A stretch of DNA of 64,000 nucleotides from Actinoplanes ianthinogenes (GCF_018324205.1 NZ_AP023356.1:6511501-6575500), one strand, 5' to 3'. Shown: positions 16,743 through 24,476, counted from the stretch's first letter. Notes: generated by a model not told the origin, from the letters alone. A program made the numbers and translations.

Positions 16743-18368
16743 TCACAGGCCAAGGCGCCCGGACGGGCGGAACATTGATGCGGTTTGCTGCTGCGCCGGC
16801 CGGGCCGTGGCTACGCCGAGCGGCTTGCTCAGGTGCCGCCAGCGCTCCAGGCCGGCCAGGCCGAGCGATCCGGCGACCAGGGGGCTGATGTCGGCGCTGG
16901 CGATCTTGCGGCCCCACGCCCACGCGCCGTCGCCGAGCGGCCGGGTCTTCGCGCCGTCCAGCGCGATCGTCATCTCCTGCTGGCCGAGGTGCACCAGCTG
17001 GCCGCCGCGGACCGCGTCGGTGAACGAGCCGCACGCCGCGCCGAGCTGCTGCACCGTTGGCACCCACAGCTGGCCGCGCTGTGGGCCCTGCCGGGGGTTG
17101 TCCTCGTTCACCGGCGGCATCCGCTTGATGCCGACCTTCTCCAGCGGCAGCAGCAGCACGCCGGCCGCGGACTTGTCGTCGAGGACCACGCACACCGGGT
17201 TGAGCCGGTCGACCAGCTGCCGGATCCGGCCCGGCACCCAGCCGCGGCCGGCGCCGTGGTCGAGGACCTTGATCAGCGGCATGCCGAGCGGCGAGTCACC
17301 GACCGCAACGATCGACGTCCAGCCGCCGTCCGGGGTGCAGTCGATCGCGAGCGCCAGGACCTCACCGCCCGGGGCCTCCGGGTCGGCGAGCAGCGCCCAC
17401 TCCTCGGCCGTCGGTACGTTCGGGTCGAGGTCCAGCTCGCCCAGCTCGCGGGAGATGTTGAGGTAGGCCCGATCGAACTCGCCGAGGTCCTCGGCGTACG
17501 TCTCCAGCTCGGTCGCAATGGCCGGCTCGGTGACCGTATGCCGCCACTCCCGCGAGCAACGGCACACGCCGCGGACCGGCGCCGGGCACAGCGCCGGCAT
17601 GCAGGACCGCCACGTCGCCGGGTCGTCGCGCATCATCCCGGGCAGGGCGCACCAGTCGAAGAACGCGATCGTCGACAGCCGGCCAACCTCGATCGCGGCG
17701 CGGCCGCGTTTGCGCATCGCGTTGAACGGCACCGACTTCTGCGTGCCCGCGGTCGACAGTCGCCACTTCTGCGCGTCGGCCCGGGTGATCATCGCCGGGC
17801 CGACCGCCTGGTCCGACCGGTAGTCGACCTGGGCGAAGTACTCGTCGAGCGCGGCCATGTCGAGCGTCTTGCCGTGGCCGGCCATCTCTGTCGACGCGAG
17901 CAGCGTCTGGATCGACCCGTTGCCCCACAGGATCGCCTCGCGGCCGTTCGCCTTGCGCTCCCGGTAGCGGTTCTTCAGCGACCGGGCGGCACCCATCGCC
18001 ACCAGGTGCTCGTCTTCCCACTTTTCCCGGGCGGCGACCGCGGTCTGCGCGCCGTACACGATCCGCTGCCGCGGCTTGTACATGCCGCGCCAGATCATCA
18101 CCGGCAGGATCAGCGACGTCTTGCCGGACTGGCGGGGCACGGTGATGTCGACGCCGCGGTAGGCGAGCGACTCGGTCTCGGGGTCGATCTCCAGGGCGGT
18201 GTCGACGACGTAGCGCTGCCAGGGCATGAGCGGCGTGCCGAGCGCCCGGGCGATCTTCGCGACCTTCGGCCCGTACGTCTTCCGGTCGAAGTTGCGGGCG
18301 GTCCCCCACCGGGGCGGGCAGGTGAGGCCGTAGTGCTCGTACAGCAGCGCGGCGTCCGCCGGGGTCAT
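16743..18368 (-). CDS. Terminase large subunit
   Basis: 541 residues. ATPase part: Walker A-like PRQSGKTS (78-85), preceded by the adenine-binding region MPWQRYVVDTALE; Walker B LDMAALDE (169-176). Nuclease part: LALAIDCTPDGGW, VVLDDKSAAG and a downstream Asp (FTDAVRGGQLVH). The enzyme cuts concatemeric DNA at the packaging site and pumps it into the head. It is adjacent to an HTH protein (probable small subunit) and a P-loop/HNH protein, as expected for a cos-type packaging module. Confidence 0.9.
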   Translation of the reverse strand: MTPADAALLYEHYGLTCPPRWGTARNFDRKTYGPKVAKIARALGTPLMPWQRYVVDTALEIDPETESLAYRGVDITVPRQSGKTSLILPVMIWRGMYKPRQRIVYGAQTAVAAREKWEDEHLVAMGAARSLKNRYRERKANGREAILWGNGSIQTLLASTEMAGHGKTLDMAALDEYFAQVDYRSDQAVGPAMITRADAQKWRLSTAGTQKSVPFNAMRKRGRAAIEVGRLSTIAFFDWCALPGMMRDDPATWRSCMPALCPAPVRGVCRCSREWRHTVTEPAIATELETYAEDLGEFDRAYLNISRELGELDLDPNVPTAEEWALLADPEAPGGEVLALAIDCTPDGGWTSIVAVGDSPLGMPLIKVLDHGAGRGWVPGRIRQLVDRLNPVCVVLDDKSAAGVLLLPLEKVGIKRMPPVNEDNPRQGPQRGQLWVPTVQQLGAACGSFTDAVRGGQLVHLGQQEMTIALDGAKTRPLGDGAWAWGRKIASADISPLVAGSLGLAGLERWRHLSKPLGVATARPAQQQTASMFRPSGRLGL

Positions 18369-18916
18369 TCGGGCTCGTCGAGGTCGCCGAACTCGTCGTC
18401 ATCGTCGCCGACGTCGCGCCGGGCCGCGGCGATCTGCTCCAGCGTCGCCCGCAGCTCCTTGGTCAGCGCCGGGAGCGCCCGCGCATCCTCGCCGCGCGCC
18501 TGGTCGATCGCTCCGGCCAGCCGGAAGGCGGTCTCGACGAGCGTCTCTTCCATCACCGACAGGTCGCCGAGCCCGTCGAGGTCCTTGCGGACCACCTGCT
18601 CCAGCCGGCCGACCGGCGCGGTGCACGTCGGGCACTCGACACGCAGGACGCCGTCGCCGGCGAACAGGTGCGCGTCGTCACCGAGCAGCTCCAGCGGCGT
18701 GACCTTCAGTGCGGCCGCGAGCGCCGGGATCTCGTCGACGGAGAAGATCCGGGTCCGCTGGCCGTCCTTGTTCGGCCGGCCGGTCTCCATGAACCCGAGG
18801 ACCGTGGCCGAGATGCCCTCGCCCGCCAGCTCGGCAAGCTCGTCGCGAGAGAGGCCTGCGTCGGTGCGCAGTTGCCGCAGGCGTTCGCCGAGCCGGTCAC
18901 TGATCAGGGAACTCAT
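18365..18916 (-). CDS. XRE-type HTH protein, probable terminase small subunit
   Basis: 183 residues, stop overlapping the terminase start. Residues about 9-75 form an XRE helix-turn-helix (RLRQLRTDAGLSRDELAELA; ATVLGFMETGRP). A CxxC pair follows (VECPTCTAPVG), then a helical region and an acidic tail (DDDDEFGDLDE). An HTH protein directly before the large subunit is most simply the DNA-recognition subunit, but it could also be a transcription factor. Confidence 0.6.
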   Translation of the reverse strand: MSSLISDRLGERLRQLRTDAGLSRDELAELAGEGISATVLGFMETGRPNKDGQRTRIFSVDEIPALAAALKVTPLELLGDDAHLFAGDGVLRVECPTCTAPVGRLEQVVRKDLDGLGDLSVMEETLVETAFRLAGAIDQARGEDARALPALTKELRATLEQIAAARRDVGDDDDEFGDLDEPE

Positions 18917-19048
18917 CGGATCGACGCCCCCTTGTCGGACTGAACGACGGCCGAGATCTGGGCTCGGGGAGAGAGAACGGGAGGCGGGAGCGTGGGGTCA
19001 CCCGACCCACCCGAAACGGACATTCACCCCCGGGGGCGCCGCCCTCGA
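18917..19048. other. Non-coding segment beside terminase, candidate cos region
   Basis: This 132-base gap lies between the HTH/small-terminase gene and the HNH gene, where cos-type phages place their packaging site. It has the perfect 10-bp palindrome CCCCCGGGGG (19027-19036) inside ACCCCCGGGGGCGCC, a purine-rich run (GGGGAGAGAGAACGGGAGG, about 18966-18984) and the repeat pair ACCCGACCCACCCG. GC-rich single-stranded ends are usual for actinophages. No cut site can be assigned by eye. Confidence 0.35.
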
Positions 19049-19711
19049 TCACCACTCGCACGTCATGCGTGTTGATCTCGTGCTCGCACCCTTGACCTGG
19101 TTGCATGCCTGCCCACACGTGGGGCATGGGCACGACGTCCCATGTGCTGCCTTGTGGTACTGCGGGTCGAGTGGGTCGAGCCCGAGGTCGAGCAGCCTGC
19201 TCAGTGGTGGCTCGTGGTCCAGCTCGCGTGCGCCGTGGTGTCCGCACAGCCAGCACGTCTGTGTGGCGTCTTGCAGTGCCTGCTTGGCTCTGCGGTAGGG
19301 CCTGCCCTTGCGTGCCCTGTCGGCCGCACCGTGGCCACCGTGGACCGTACGGTGCGCTGGTGGTGCGTCCGTGGCTTCTGCGGTGACCCACTTCCCGATG
19401 GCGGCGATGTGGCGTCGTCGGTCGGGCCGGTGGGTTGCCCGTGCGATCAGCTCGTCCCGTGGCGCGATCAGGTGGACGTGCTCGGCACCGAGCTGGTCGA
19501 CGAGCTGCTGCCGTGCGGTCGGCCCGGGCGCGCACCGGATGACCCACGTGGTGCCGTGGTGCTGGTGGATCTGGGCGAGCGCGGTGCGCATGGCCTTCGC
19601 GCCGAGCACGTCCTGGTCGAGGACCTGGTCGCCGGGCTCAGCATGGGTCCGGACGTAGGTGGTCTTGCCCGCGCACGGTGGGCCCGTTACGAGGACGACC
19701 CTGCGGGTCAC
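19049..19711 (-). CDS. P-loop nucleotide kinase-like/HNH endonuclease fusion
   Basis: 220 residues, GTG start. The N-terminal half starts with a Walker A (VVLVTGPPCAGKTTYVRTHA, about 5-24) and has a kinase-like layout (LDQDVLGAKAM; APRDELIARATHRP). The C-terminal half is an HNH nuclease: CWLCG, ELDHEPPLSRL, the late histidine pair HKAAHG, and CPTCGQACN. HNH proteins beside TerL take part in cos cleavage in several phages. Fusion to a P-loop domain suggests ATP-dependent regulation or DNA-end processing. Both halves are clear; the joint role is inferred. Confidence 0.7.
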   Translation of the reverse strand: MTRRVVLVTGPPCAGKTTYVRTHAEPGDQVLDQDVLGAKAMRTALAQIHQHHGTTWVIRCAPGPTARQQLVDQLGAEHVHLIAPRDELIARATHRPDRRRHIAAIGKWVTAEATDAPPAHRTVHGGHGAADRARKGRPYRRAKQALQDATQTCWLCGHHGARELDHEPPLSRLLDLGLDPLDPQYHKAAHGTSCPCPTCGQACNQVKGASTRSTRMTCEW

Positions 19712-19956
19712 GGCCGGTACGGCGGCTTCCAGCCCAGCTTGACCAGGAACTCCACGAAGTCCGAGTTCAGGCTTACGAACGCATCGCCCTCGAACTCGGC
19801 TACACCGCGCGGAACCAGCTCCAGGTCGAGCCGAGGCAGTTCGCCGACGGCGGCCGAGAAGCTGAATCCGCGTGCCCAGCTGGACACGTCGAGTCCGTCA
19901 ATCTCGATCGAGCCGCTGGTGGTGCTCGCGTTCGTTGTGATGCGGACGCTGCTCAT
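19708..19956 (-). CDS. Small phage protein of unknown function
   Basis: 82 residues from ATG 19956, with GAGG five bases upstream; a GTG two codons earlier is possible. Beta-rich (GSIEIDGLDVSSWARGFSFS; LPRLDLELVPRGVAEFEGDA). It resembles short structural proteins associated with tail or fibre genes, and follows two such genes. No family recognised. Confidence 0.5.
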   Translation of the reverse strand: MSSVRITTNASTTSGSIEIDGLDVSSWARGFSFSAAVGELPRLDLELVPRGVAEFEGDAFVSLNSDFVEFLVKLGWKPPYRP

Positions 19957-19963
19957 GGTCACC

Positions 19964-20545
19964 TCATGCCGAGAATTGGACGATGGGCGTCACGTGGTAG
20001 CCGGCCGCGCTGGCGTTGGTCGGCACGGTGCCGACCGGCCCGGCGGCGAACCGGGATGGCGTGCCGGATCCGGTGGCCATGTGCGCCGTGGTGTACGGCC
20101 AGGTCATCGAGCCGCCAGCCGTGGCCGCGTAGCGGACGGCGCTGTAGGCCGCCTGGTAGGTGACGCTGGCCGTGATGGCGACGGGCGTGTCGAACAGGAT
20201 GTCGACCAGCTGGCCCACGGAGGGCGACGTCGCGGTCTTGCGCGCCAGCTCGGTGCTACCGGTGAACGCCAGCGCGGTCATGTCGGGCAGCATGACGGAC
20301 GACGGCGTGTAGACCTGATTCCCGATCCACGAGCCGCTCGCGCTCGCGGACCACAGGACGCCGAGGTTGAGCCGCTGGGCCTCGTCGTTGTTCGGCAGGC
20401 CGGGCGGTGTCGGGTAGCTGAACCGCTCGGTGACGGTGCCGCCCCCGCTCGGGCCGTAGTCGACCCACACGCCACCGACGCGGACCTTGGCCACCTTGGT
20501 CGAGTCGACCCAGGCGCCGCCGGTCCGGGTCTTCGCGGCGGTCAC
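19964..20545 (-). CDS. Probable fibre-associated structural protein
   Basis: 193 residues. It begins with a Gly/Val pattern (MTAAKTRTGGAWVDSTKVAK) often seen in phage tail appendage proteins. The rest has alternating strands (LGVLWSASASGSWIGNQVYT; GQLVDILFDTPVAITASVTY) resembling a DUF4082-type beta sandwich. It is coupled to the fibre gene by a four-base overlap, so it may be the distal receptor-binding part. Confidence 0.5.
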   Translation of the reverse strand: MTAAKTRTGGAWVDSTKVAKVRVGGVWVDYGPSGGGTVTERFSYPTPPGLPNNDEAQRLNLGVLWSASASGSWIGNQVYTPSSVMLPDMTALAFTGSTELARKTATSPSVGQLVDILFDTPVAITASVTYQAAYSAVRYAATAGGSMTWPYTTAHMATGSGTPSRFAAGPVGTVPTNASAAGYHVTPIVQFSA

Positions 20546-21507
20546 GGGAACCAGACGTCGCCGTTGACGGGCGAGGCCGGGCCGGTGCCGCCGACGTACA
20601 CCGCGGCGCCGTTCACGATGTCGTAGCTGGTGCCGTTCCAGTAGTAGATCACCGCGTACTGCGGGTGCGGGTCGGCGGCCGCGGTGTGCGCGCTGACCGC
20701 GGTGCTGGCGGTGCCGGCCGGGTCGTAGACGCCGGTGTGCAGGTGGTCACCGGCGGCCGCGGTGCTGCTGGTGGTGCCGAGCGCGAGGTTGGACGTTCCG
20801 GCGCCGATCGCGGTCCGCGCGGCGGCGGCGTCGGCGGCGGTGACCACGGACCGGCCGGTGGCCGTGCTGTCGGAGATCTGCGCGGCCGGGTGGGTGTGTG
20901 ATGCGGCGGCTGCGCCGATGGAGGCGAGGGTCGGCGAGGCTGGGGTGCCGTGGGAGTGGTCGCCGCGCGAGTAGGCGGTCGCGACGCCGGCGGTGGCGCT
21001 GGCGCCGAACGCGGTGCCGGAGGTGACCGTGCCGGACGGCGATGCGCCGCCTCCGCCGCCCCCGGTGATCTTCGCGCCGCTCGCGTTGGTGACGTCGCCG
21101 TCGACGTCGAGCGCGGCGACTCCGCCGGCGACGCTGCGCTGCGACGTGAGCAGGTACGTCTGGCCGGTGACCGCGGCGCCGTCGGGCTGGAACAGCGCGG
21201 CGAAGTTGGCAGTGGTCGACTGGTGGTCGAGTTGCAGCGTGCCCTTGATCGCCGTGGTGCCGATCCGGCCGGTGACCGCGTACGCCCAGCCGGTCGGCGA
21301 CCACTGCGGGTCATTGGTGGCGGGCAGCTGGATGGTTCCCGCGCCGGCCGCGGTGAGGTAGGCGCGCTGGGTGAACGGGGCCACGACCGAGCTGCCTTGC
21401 AGCGGGTACGGCGCGGTGAAGTCGATCCAGCCGGTGGCTCCGCCGGTGGGCGGCAGGTCGACCTGGATGGTGACGGTGACCAGGGTGAGGCTGGCGGGGA
21501 AGGCCAT
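20542..21507 (-). CDS. Tail fibre / receptor-binding-like protein
   Basis: 321 residues from ATG 21507 (GGGGAGGTGACC upstream). An N-terminal beta domain (TVTIQVDLPPTGGATGWIDF) and a Gly-run hinge are followed by fibre-type His repeats: YSRGDHSHG, SHTHPAAQISDSTA, AAAGDHLHTG, AADPHPQY. These short HxH repeats are typical of trimeric phage fibres that coordinate metal along the axis. It is the first gene of the late leftward operon, far from the other tail genes. Confidence 0.72.
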   Translation of the reverse strand: MAFPASLTLVTVTIQVDLPPTGGATGWIDFTAPYPLQGSSVVAPFTQRAYLTAAGAGTIQLPATNDPQWSPTGWAYAVTGRIGTTAIKGTLQLDHQSTTANFAALFQPDGAAVTGQTYLLTSQRSVAGGVAALDVDGDVTNASGAKITGGGGGGASPSGTVTSGTAFGASATAGVATAYSRGDHSHGTPASPTLASIGAAAASHTHPAAQISDSTATGRSVVTAADAAAARTAIGAGTSNLALGTTSSTAAAGDHLHTGVYDPAGTASTAVSAHTAAADPHPQYAVIYYWNGTSYDIVNGAAVYVGGTGPASPVNGDVWFP

Positions 21508-21638
21508 GGTCACCTCCCCGGGTGCGACGAAGGCCCGTGGTCGGCCGAGACGGTTTAGGGCGCAACGATTTGGCGACTGAATCGTTGGGGGCGGCGACAG
21601 GTCAACTGGGACTGTCGTCAATCCAAGGGGAACCGGTA
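21508..21638. promoter_or_regulatory. Divergent control region between fibre operon and plus-strand moron
   Basis: 131 bases without a gene, between the leftward late operon and a rightward gene. An inverted repeat AACGATT (21564-21570) / AATCGTT (21580-21586) with a nine-base centre could bind a late activator or a repressor. The segment is less GC-rich than its surroundings. No convincing -35/-10 pair could be fixed. Confidence 0.4.
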
Positions 21639-21842
21639 ATGACTGACGATCAATTCACCGTGACGGTGGCGACTCCGCGATCGGGAGCGGAGACAAGGGG
21701 CGGCACCGTGAAGGTGAACGGTGCGAACTTCTTCTCGGTCGATGAGGGTCATCTCAAGGTGACGTACGGAACTTCGGGCGTCTTGGCGATTTTCGCTCCC
21801 GGCCAATGGGTCAGCGCGACTCGCGAGGGCTCGACCGAGTAG
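21639..21842 (+). CDS. Rightward small gene inside the prophage (moron-like)
   Basis: 67 residues from an ATG preceded by AAGGGG. Mixed beta pattern (QFTVTVATPRSGAE; GTVKVNGANFFSVDEGHLKV; GVLAIFAPGQWVSA). It is the only gene between the two leftward operons that points right, and a strong hairpin follows 60 bases later. This arrangement (opposite strand, own terminator, short) is that of a moron expressed from the lysogen. Function unknown. Confidence 0.6.
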   Translation: MTDDQFTVTVATPRSGAETRGGTVKVNGANFFSVDEGHLKVTYGTSGVLAIFAPGQWVSATREGSTE

Positions 21843-21901
21843 CGAAGCGACGCCACTGCACGCGTCGAATATCGCGGCTCGGGCACTCCCGGATACGACG
21901 A

Positions 21902-21925
21902 AGGCCCCGCTGGCGGGCGGGGCCT
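21902..21925. terminator. Bidirectional hairpin terminator
   Basis: AGGCCCCGC (21902-21910) pairs perfectly with GCGGGGCCT (21917-21925) across a six-base loop. It ends the plus-strand moron and also lies just past the last leftward early gene (stop at 22016), so it may separate the early operon from the late one. Confidence 0.65.
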
Positions 21926-22015
21926 GGTCGGAGGCTTCCGGGCAGGGTTCGTCTGTCCTGGATGGCCGGAATAGTACGGCGCGTGATCAACTCACGCAAC
22001 TACGCCTACGGTGCG

Positions 22016-22207
22016 TCACCCCTCCAGGATCCGGCGCAACGCCTCGTGGCCGGCTTGCTCAAGCTCGGCCGGGGTGGGCGGCCGCTCGGCGTGCCGGTGC
22101 CCGTCGGAAGCCTGTGGCCAGGCGCCCGGGATGAGCACCGGCCCGGGATCGCTGAGCGTCTGGACGTTGATCCAGTCGGGCTCTTCGCCGCAGATCCAGC
22201 ACCTCAC
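22016..22207 (-). CDS. Small zinc-ribbon-like phage protein, last gene of the early operon
   Basis: 63 residues, GTG start overlapping the preceding stop (GTGA). MRCWICGEEPDWINVQTL starts with a CxxC pair; the end is helical (PAELEQAGHEALRRIL). Only one CxxC is present, so metal binding would need a partner or dimer. Function unknown. Confidence 0.5.
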   Translation of the reverse strand: MRCWICGEEPDWINVQTLSDPGPVLIPGAWPQASDGHRHAERPPTPAELEQAGHEALRRILEG

Positions 22208-23145
22208 GCCGCCACCTCGCTCTCGCGCCGCCGCCGGATCGGCGTGGCGGCCAGCAGCGCAGCGACGTCGCCGAACCGGTACAGCGGGATGACCACTGGC
22301 TCGGGCTCGCGATCCTCCTCGGCGGCCGCGGCGATCTCGTCCTCGTCGGGCTCGCCGAGGACCTGGCCGTGCGCGACCAGTCGGCCGTCGCGCACCCGGG
22401 CCGCGATCAGCTTCCGGATCGTCTCCTGGGTCCGATCGGCGTCGAGGTAGCTGGCCAGCTTCGCCGCCTCGCTCGCGGTCACCAGCTTGTCGCCGAGGTG
22501 GCGCCGCAGGATGTCGCGGGACCGCTCAACGTCCCAGACCAGCTGGCAGGTGGGCATCGGGCACTGGATGATCTGGCGGCCCTCGACCGCATAGAGCACC
22601 TTGCCGCAGTCGCACACGCCGACCAGCTCCTTCTCGGCGGGCCGGTCGACGAGCCGGGTCAGCTGGTGGCAGGCGTGCGTCAGGTCCCGGAATGCCTCGT
22701 CGGCGGCCGGGTGCTGGCGCAGCCAGCCGACCTGGCGGGCGAGCCAGGCCAGTTCCAGGGCAAGGGCTGGCGGTGGCTCGCGGCGACGCAGCGCCTCGCA
22801 GCTGCCGTGCGCGCACCGCTGGCCGGTGGGCGGGCACAGCGGGCCGGCCATGACGCGCCAGACGGGCCGTCGCCCGGTCTCCTCGGCGACGATCCGCGTC
22901 CAGCCGCCCACGGCGGCCGCGATGGGCGCCAGTTTCGCCGAGGCGGTGAAGTCGCCGGGCGAAGCGTCGACGGAACCACCCCGGGAACCGCCCCCGTAGC
23001 GCGTCTGCCGGGCGATCACGGTCCAGGCGTCCTCCGCATGCCCGGCGGCCCCCACAAGATCCTCAGCGAGGCTCTGGGCGCATGGCCGGGCGCAGACGTA
23101 GCCGTCCTTCGTGGACGCGCCGCAGCGCACGCAGGTCTGGGTCAC
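22204..23145 (-). CDS. Phage regulatory-type protein with two zinc ribbons and HTH-like region
   Basis: 313 residues from GTG 23145. First ribbon TCVRCGASTKDGYVC; a middle helical region; second ribbon VGVCDCGKVLYAVEG...CPMPTC at about 200-225; then a helix-turn-helix-like segment (LVTASEAAKLASYL, ETIRKLIAARVRDGRL) that resembles an excisionase/MerR-type fold. It is cotranscribed with WhiB. Probably DNA-binding, perhaps controlling the switch to late genes. Confidence 0.55.
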   Translation of the reverse strand: MTQTCVRCGASTKDGYVCARPCAQSLAEDLVGAAGHAEDAWTVIARQTRYGGGSRGGSVDASPGDFTASAKLAPIAAAVGGWTRIVAEETGRRPVWRVMAGPLCPPTGQRCAHGSCEALRRREPPPALALELAWLARQVGWLRQHPAADEAFRDLTHACHQLTRLVDRPAEKELVGVCDCGKVLYAVEGRQIIQCPMPTCQLVWDVERSRDILRRHLGDKLVTASEAAKLASYLDADRTQETIRKLIAARVRDGRLVAHGQVLGEPDEDEIAAAAEEDREPEPVVIPLYRFGDVAALLAATPIRRRRESEVAA

Positions 23146-23429
23146 GCGGCGGCCTTCTTCCGGAGTTCCACGCGTTCGGACGGCGTGGTGCCACCCCACA
23201 CGCCGTGTTCCTGCTGGGTCTCGACGGCCCAGTCTCGGCAGTCGTCGATGTGGGGACATCGGCGGCAGACGGTCTTGGCCGCGGCGGAGCCGATGGCGGT
23301 ACCGGGCGGCGGGAAGAACACATCCGGGTCGACGTCGGGCTGGCGGCAGGCTGCGTCGGGCTGGTCGGCGGCCGGCGGGCGTTGGGCGCGCAGGGCGAGC
23401 AGGGCGGCGTCGATGCGCGAGCGGCTCAT
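23142..23429 (-). CDS. WhiB-family iron-sulfur regulator of phage origin
   Basis: 95 residues from ATG 23429 with CCGAGGAGG upstream. Four cysteines in WhiB spacing: ACRQPDVDPDVFFPPPG, then VCRRCPHIDDC, followed by the turn GVWGG (EHGVWGGTTPSERVEL). WhiB proteins hold a 4Fe-4S cluster and bind sigma factor region 4 to alter transcription. Phage WhiB proteins (as in TM4) can block host septation or exclude superinfection. The C-terminal basic tail is short. Confidence 0.85.
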   Translation of the reverse strand: MSRSRIDAALLALRAQRPPAADQPDAACRQPDVDPDVFFPPPGTAIGSAAAKTVCRRCPHIDDCRDWAVETQQEHGVWGGTTPSERVELRKKAAA

Positions 23430-24148
23430 GCGTCCTCCTCGGCGAGTTGTTCGGAGCGGCAGAGGCCGCAGTTGTCGGCGGGCTGGCCGCGGTGGCGCCA
23501 GCACTTCGGGGCGGTGCGTCGGCGTTCGGCGTCGGCGAGGTCCCAGCGGGTGCGGGCGCGCCGGGCGTCGGCGCATCCCCCGCAGGGCGGCGGATCGTCG
23601 ACGAATTGGTGCTGTTCGCATCGGGGCGAAGGGGGATCTGACTTCGCGCGCGTAGCGGTCTGTCCCCCTAGAGATTCACTAGAACCACCGACCCTCCCCT
23701 TCGGGTCGGGTCGGGTCGGGGGTTCAAGCAAACCCGAAGCACCTGCTGAACCAGATGCTGAAGCACGTGCTTCGGGTTTGCTTCGAGCCTTTCCGCTGGC
23801 CCGGCCACCTTTGCGTCCCGCTTCTGCCTTCTTTCGGCGCTCCGCCTCGACCTCTTCGCGAGTCGGGTTTCTCTTCGTTCCGTCGCCGTCGGCAGTCCAC
23901 TGGTGGAACTGGTATCCGCCCTTCACGCGCTTCCAGAGACCGGCGGTCACCAGCATTCGAGCCAGCTCGTCAGCGCGCGACGGAATGAGCCACGGGAGCT
24001 GGTGGTCGGGGATCAACCCGTCGGTGAGGTTGTCCGAGGACCACGAGCCAGCGACTGTCCAGAGCGCGAGGGCGGCCGGATCGTCCGCGAGGATCTTGCG
24101 GATCTTGTTGTGCGAGTGGAGGTTGTCGTCCACCTTGAACCAGGTCAT
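23426..24148 (-). CDS. Phage replication protein, DnaD/replisome-organiser-like
   Basis: 240 residues, preceded by AAGGAAG. Residues 1-80 (WFKVDDNLHSHNKIRKILAD; ALALWTVAGSWSSDNLTDGL; LVTAGLWKRVKGGYQFHQW) form the winged-helix domain typical of actinophage replication initiators. A basic linker (EAERRKKAEAGRKGG) and a Cys-rich end (CGGCADA; HRGQPADNCGLC) follow. It contains the long inverted repeat described separately, which could be the origin. It probably recognises phage DNA and loads the host helicase. Confidence 0.68.
   Translation of the reverse strand: MTWFKVDDNLHSHNKIRKILADDPAALALWTVAGSWSSDNLTDGLIPDHQLPWLIPSRADELARMLVTAGLWKRVKGGYQFHQWTADGDGTKRNPTREEVEAERRKKAEAGRKGGRASGKARSKPEARASASGSAGASGLLEPPTRPDPKGRVGGSSESLGGQTATRAKSDPPSPRCEQHQFVDDPPPCGGCADARRARTRWDLADAERRRTAPKCWRHRGQPADNCGLCRSEQLAEEDA
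23726..23783. repeat. 17-bp perfect inverted repeat within the replication gene, candidate origin
   Basis: Arms at 23726-23742 (AAGCAAACCCGAAGCAC) and 23767-23783 are perfect complements with a 24-base centre. The centre holds a second GAAGCAC directly followed by GTGCTTC, a 14-bp palindrome, so GAAGCAC occurs four times in both orientations in 58 bases. Upstream lies GGGTCGGGTCGGGTCGGGG (about 23703-23721). Iteron clusters inside the initiator gene are how lambda-like phages build their origin. Confidence 0.5.
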
Positions 24149-24221
24149 GCGTCGTGCTTCCTTACTCGTGGAGCGGGTGGTGCGGCCCGGCCGCGGTGCT
24201 GGGTGCGGTTCTCGGCCGGCG

Positions 24222-24476
24222 TCAGGCCGCTCCCTTCTGGACCTTCGGCGGCCGCGGTCCGGCGCCCGTGGTCTCGTAGTCGCAGGTCTTGGACCGGCAG
24301 GTGGCCGGGTACCAGACGCGCCGGCCGATCTCGTACGGCTCGCCGGGCTGGAGCATCGAGGTGCGGCACTTTGGGCACGCGCCGACGGTGAGGCCTTCGC
24401 GTCGGTGCCGGTCCCACTCGATGCCGCTGACGGCGTCGTGGCCGATGAGGACGTCCGGGTGGTACACGCGGCTCAC
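24222..24476 (-). CDS. Small zinc-binding-like phage protein
   Basis: 84 residues from GTG 24476, overlapping the preceding stop. Two pairs of cysteines (GACPKCRTSML; ATCRSKTCDYET) could bind one zinc. The protein is otherwise basic. It precedes the replication gene across a 73-base gap that holds the latter's ribosome-binding site. Function unknown. Confidence 0.55.
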   Translation of the reverse strand: MSRVYHPDVLIGHDAVSGIEWDRHRREGLTVGACPKCRTSMLQPGEPYEIGRRVWYPATCRSKTCDYETTGAGPRPPKVQKGAA

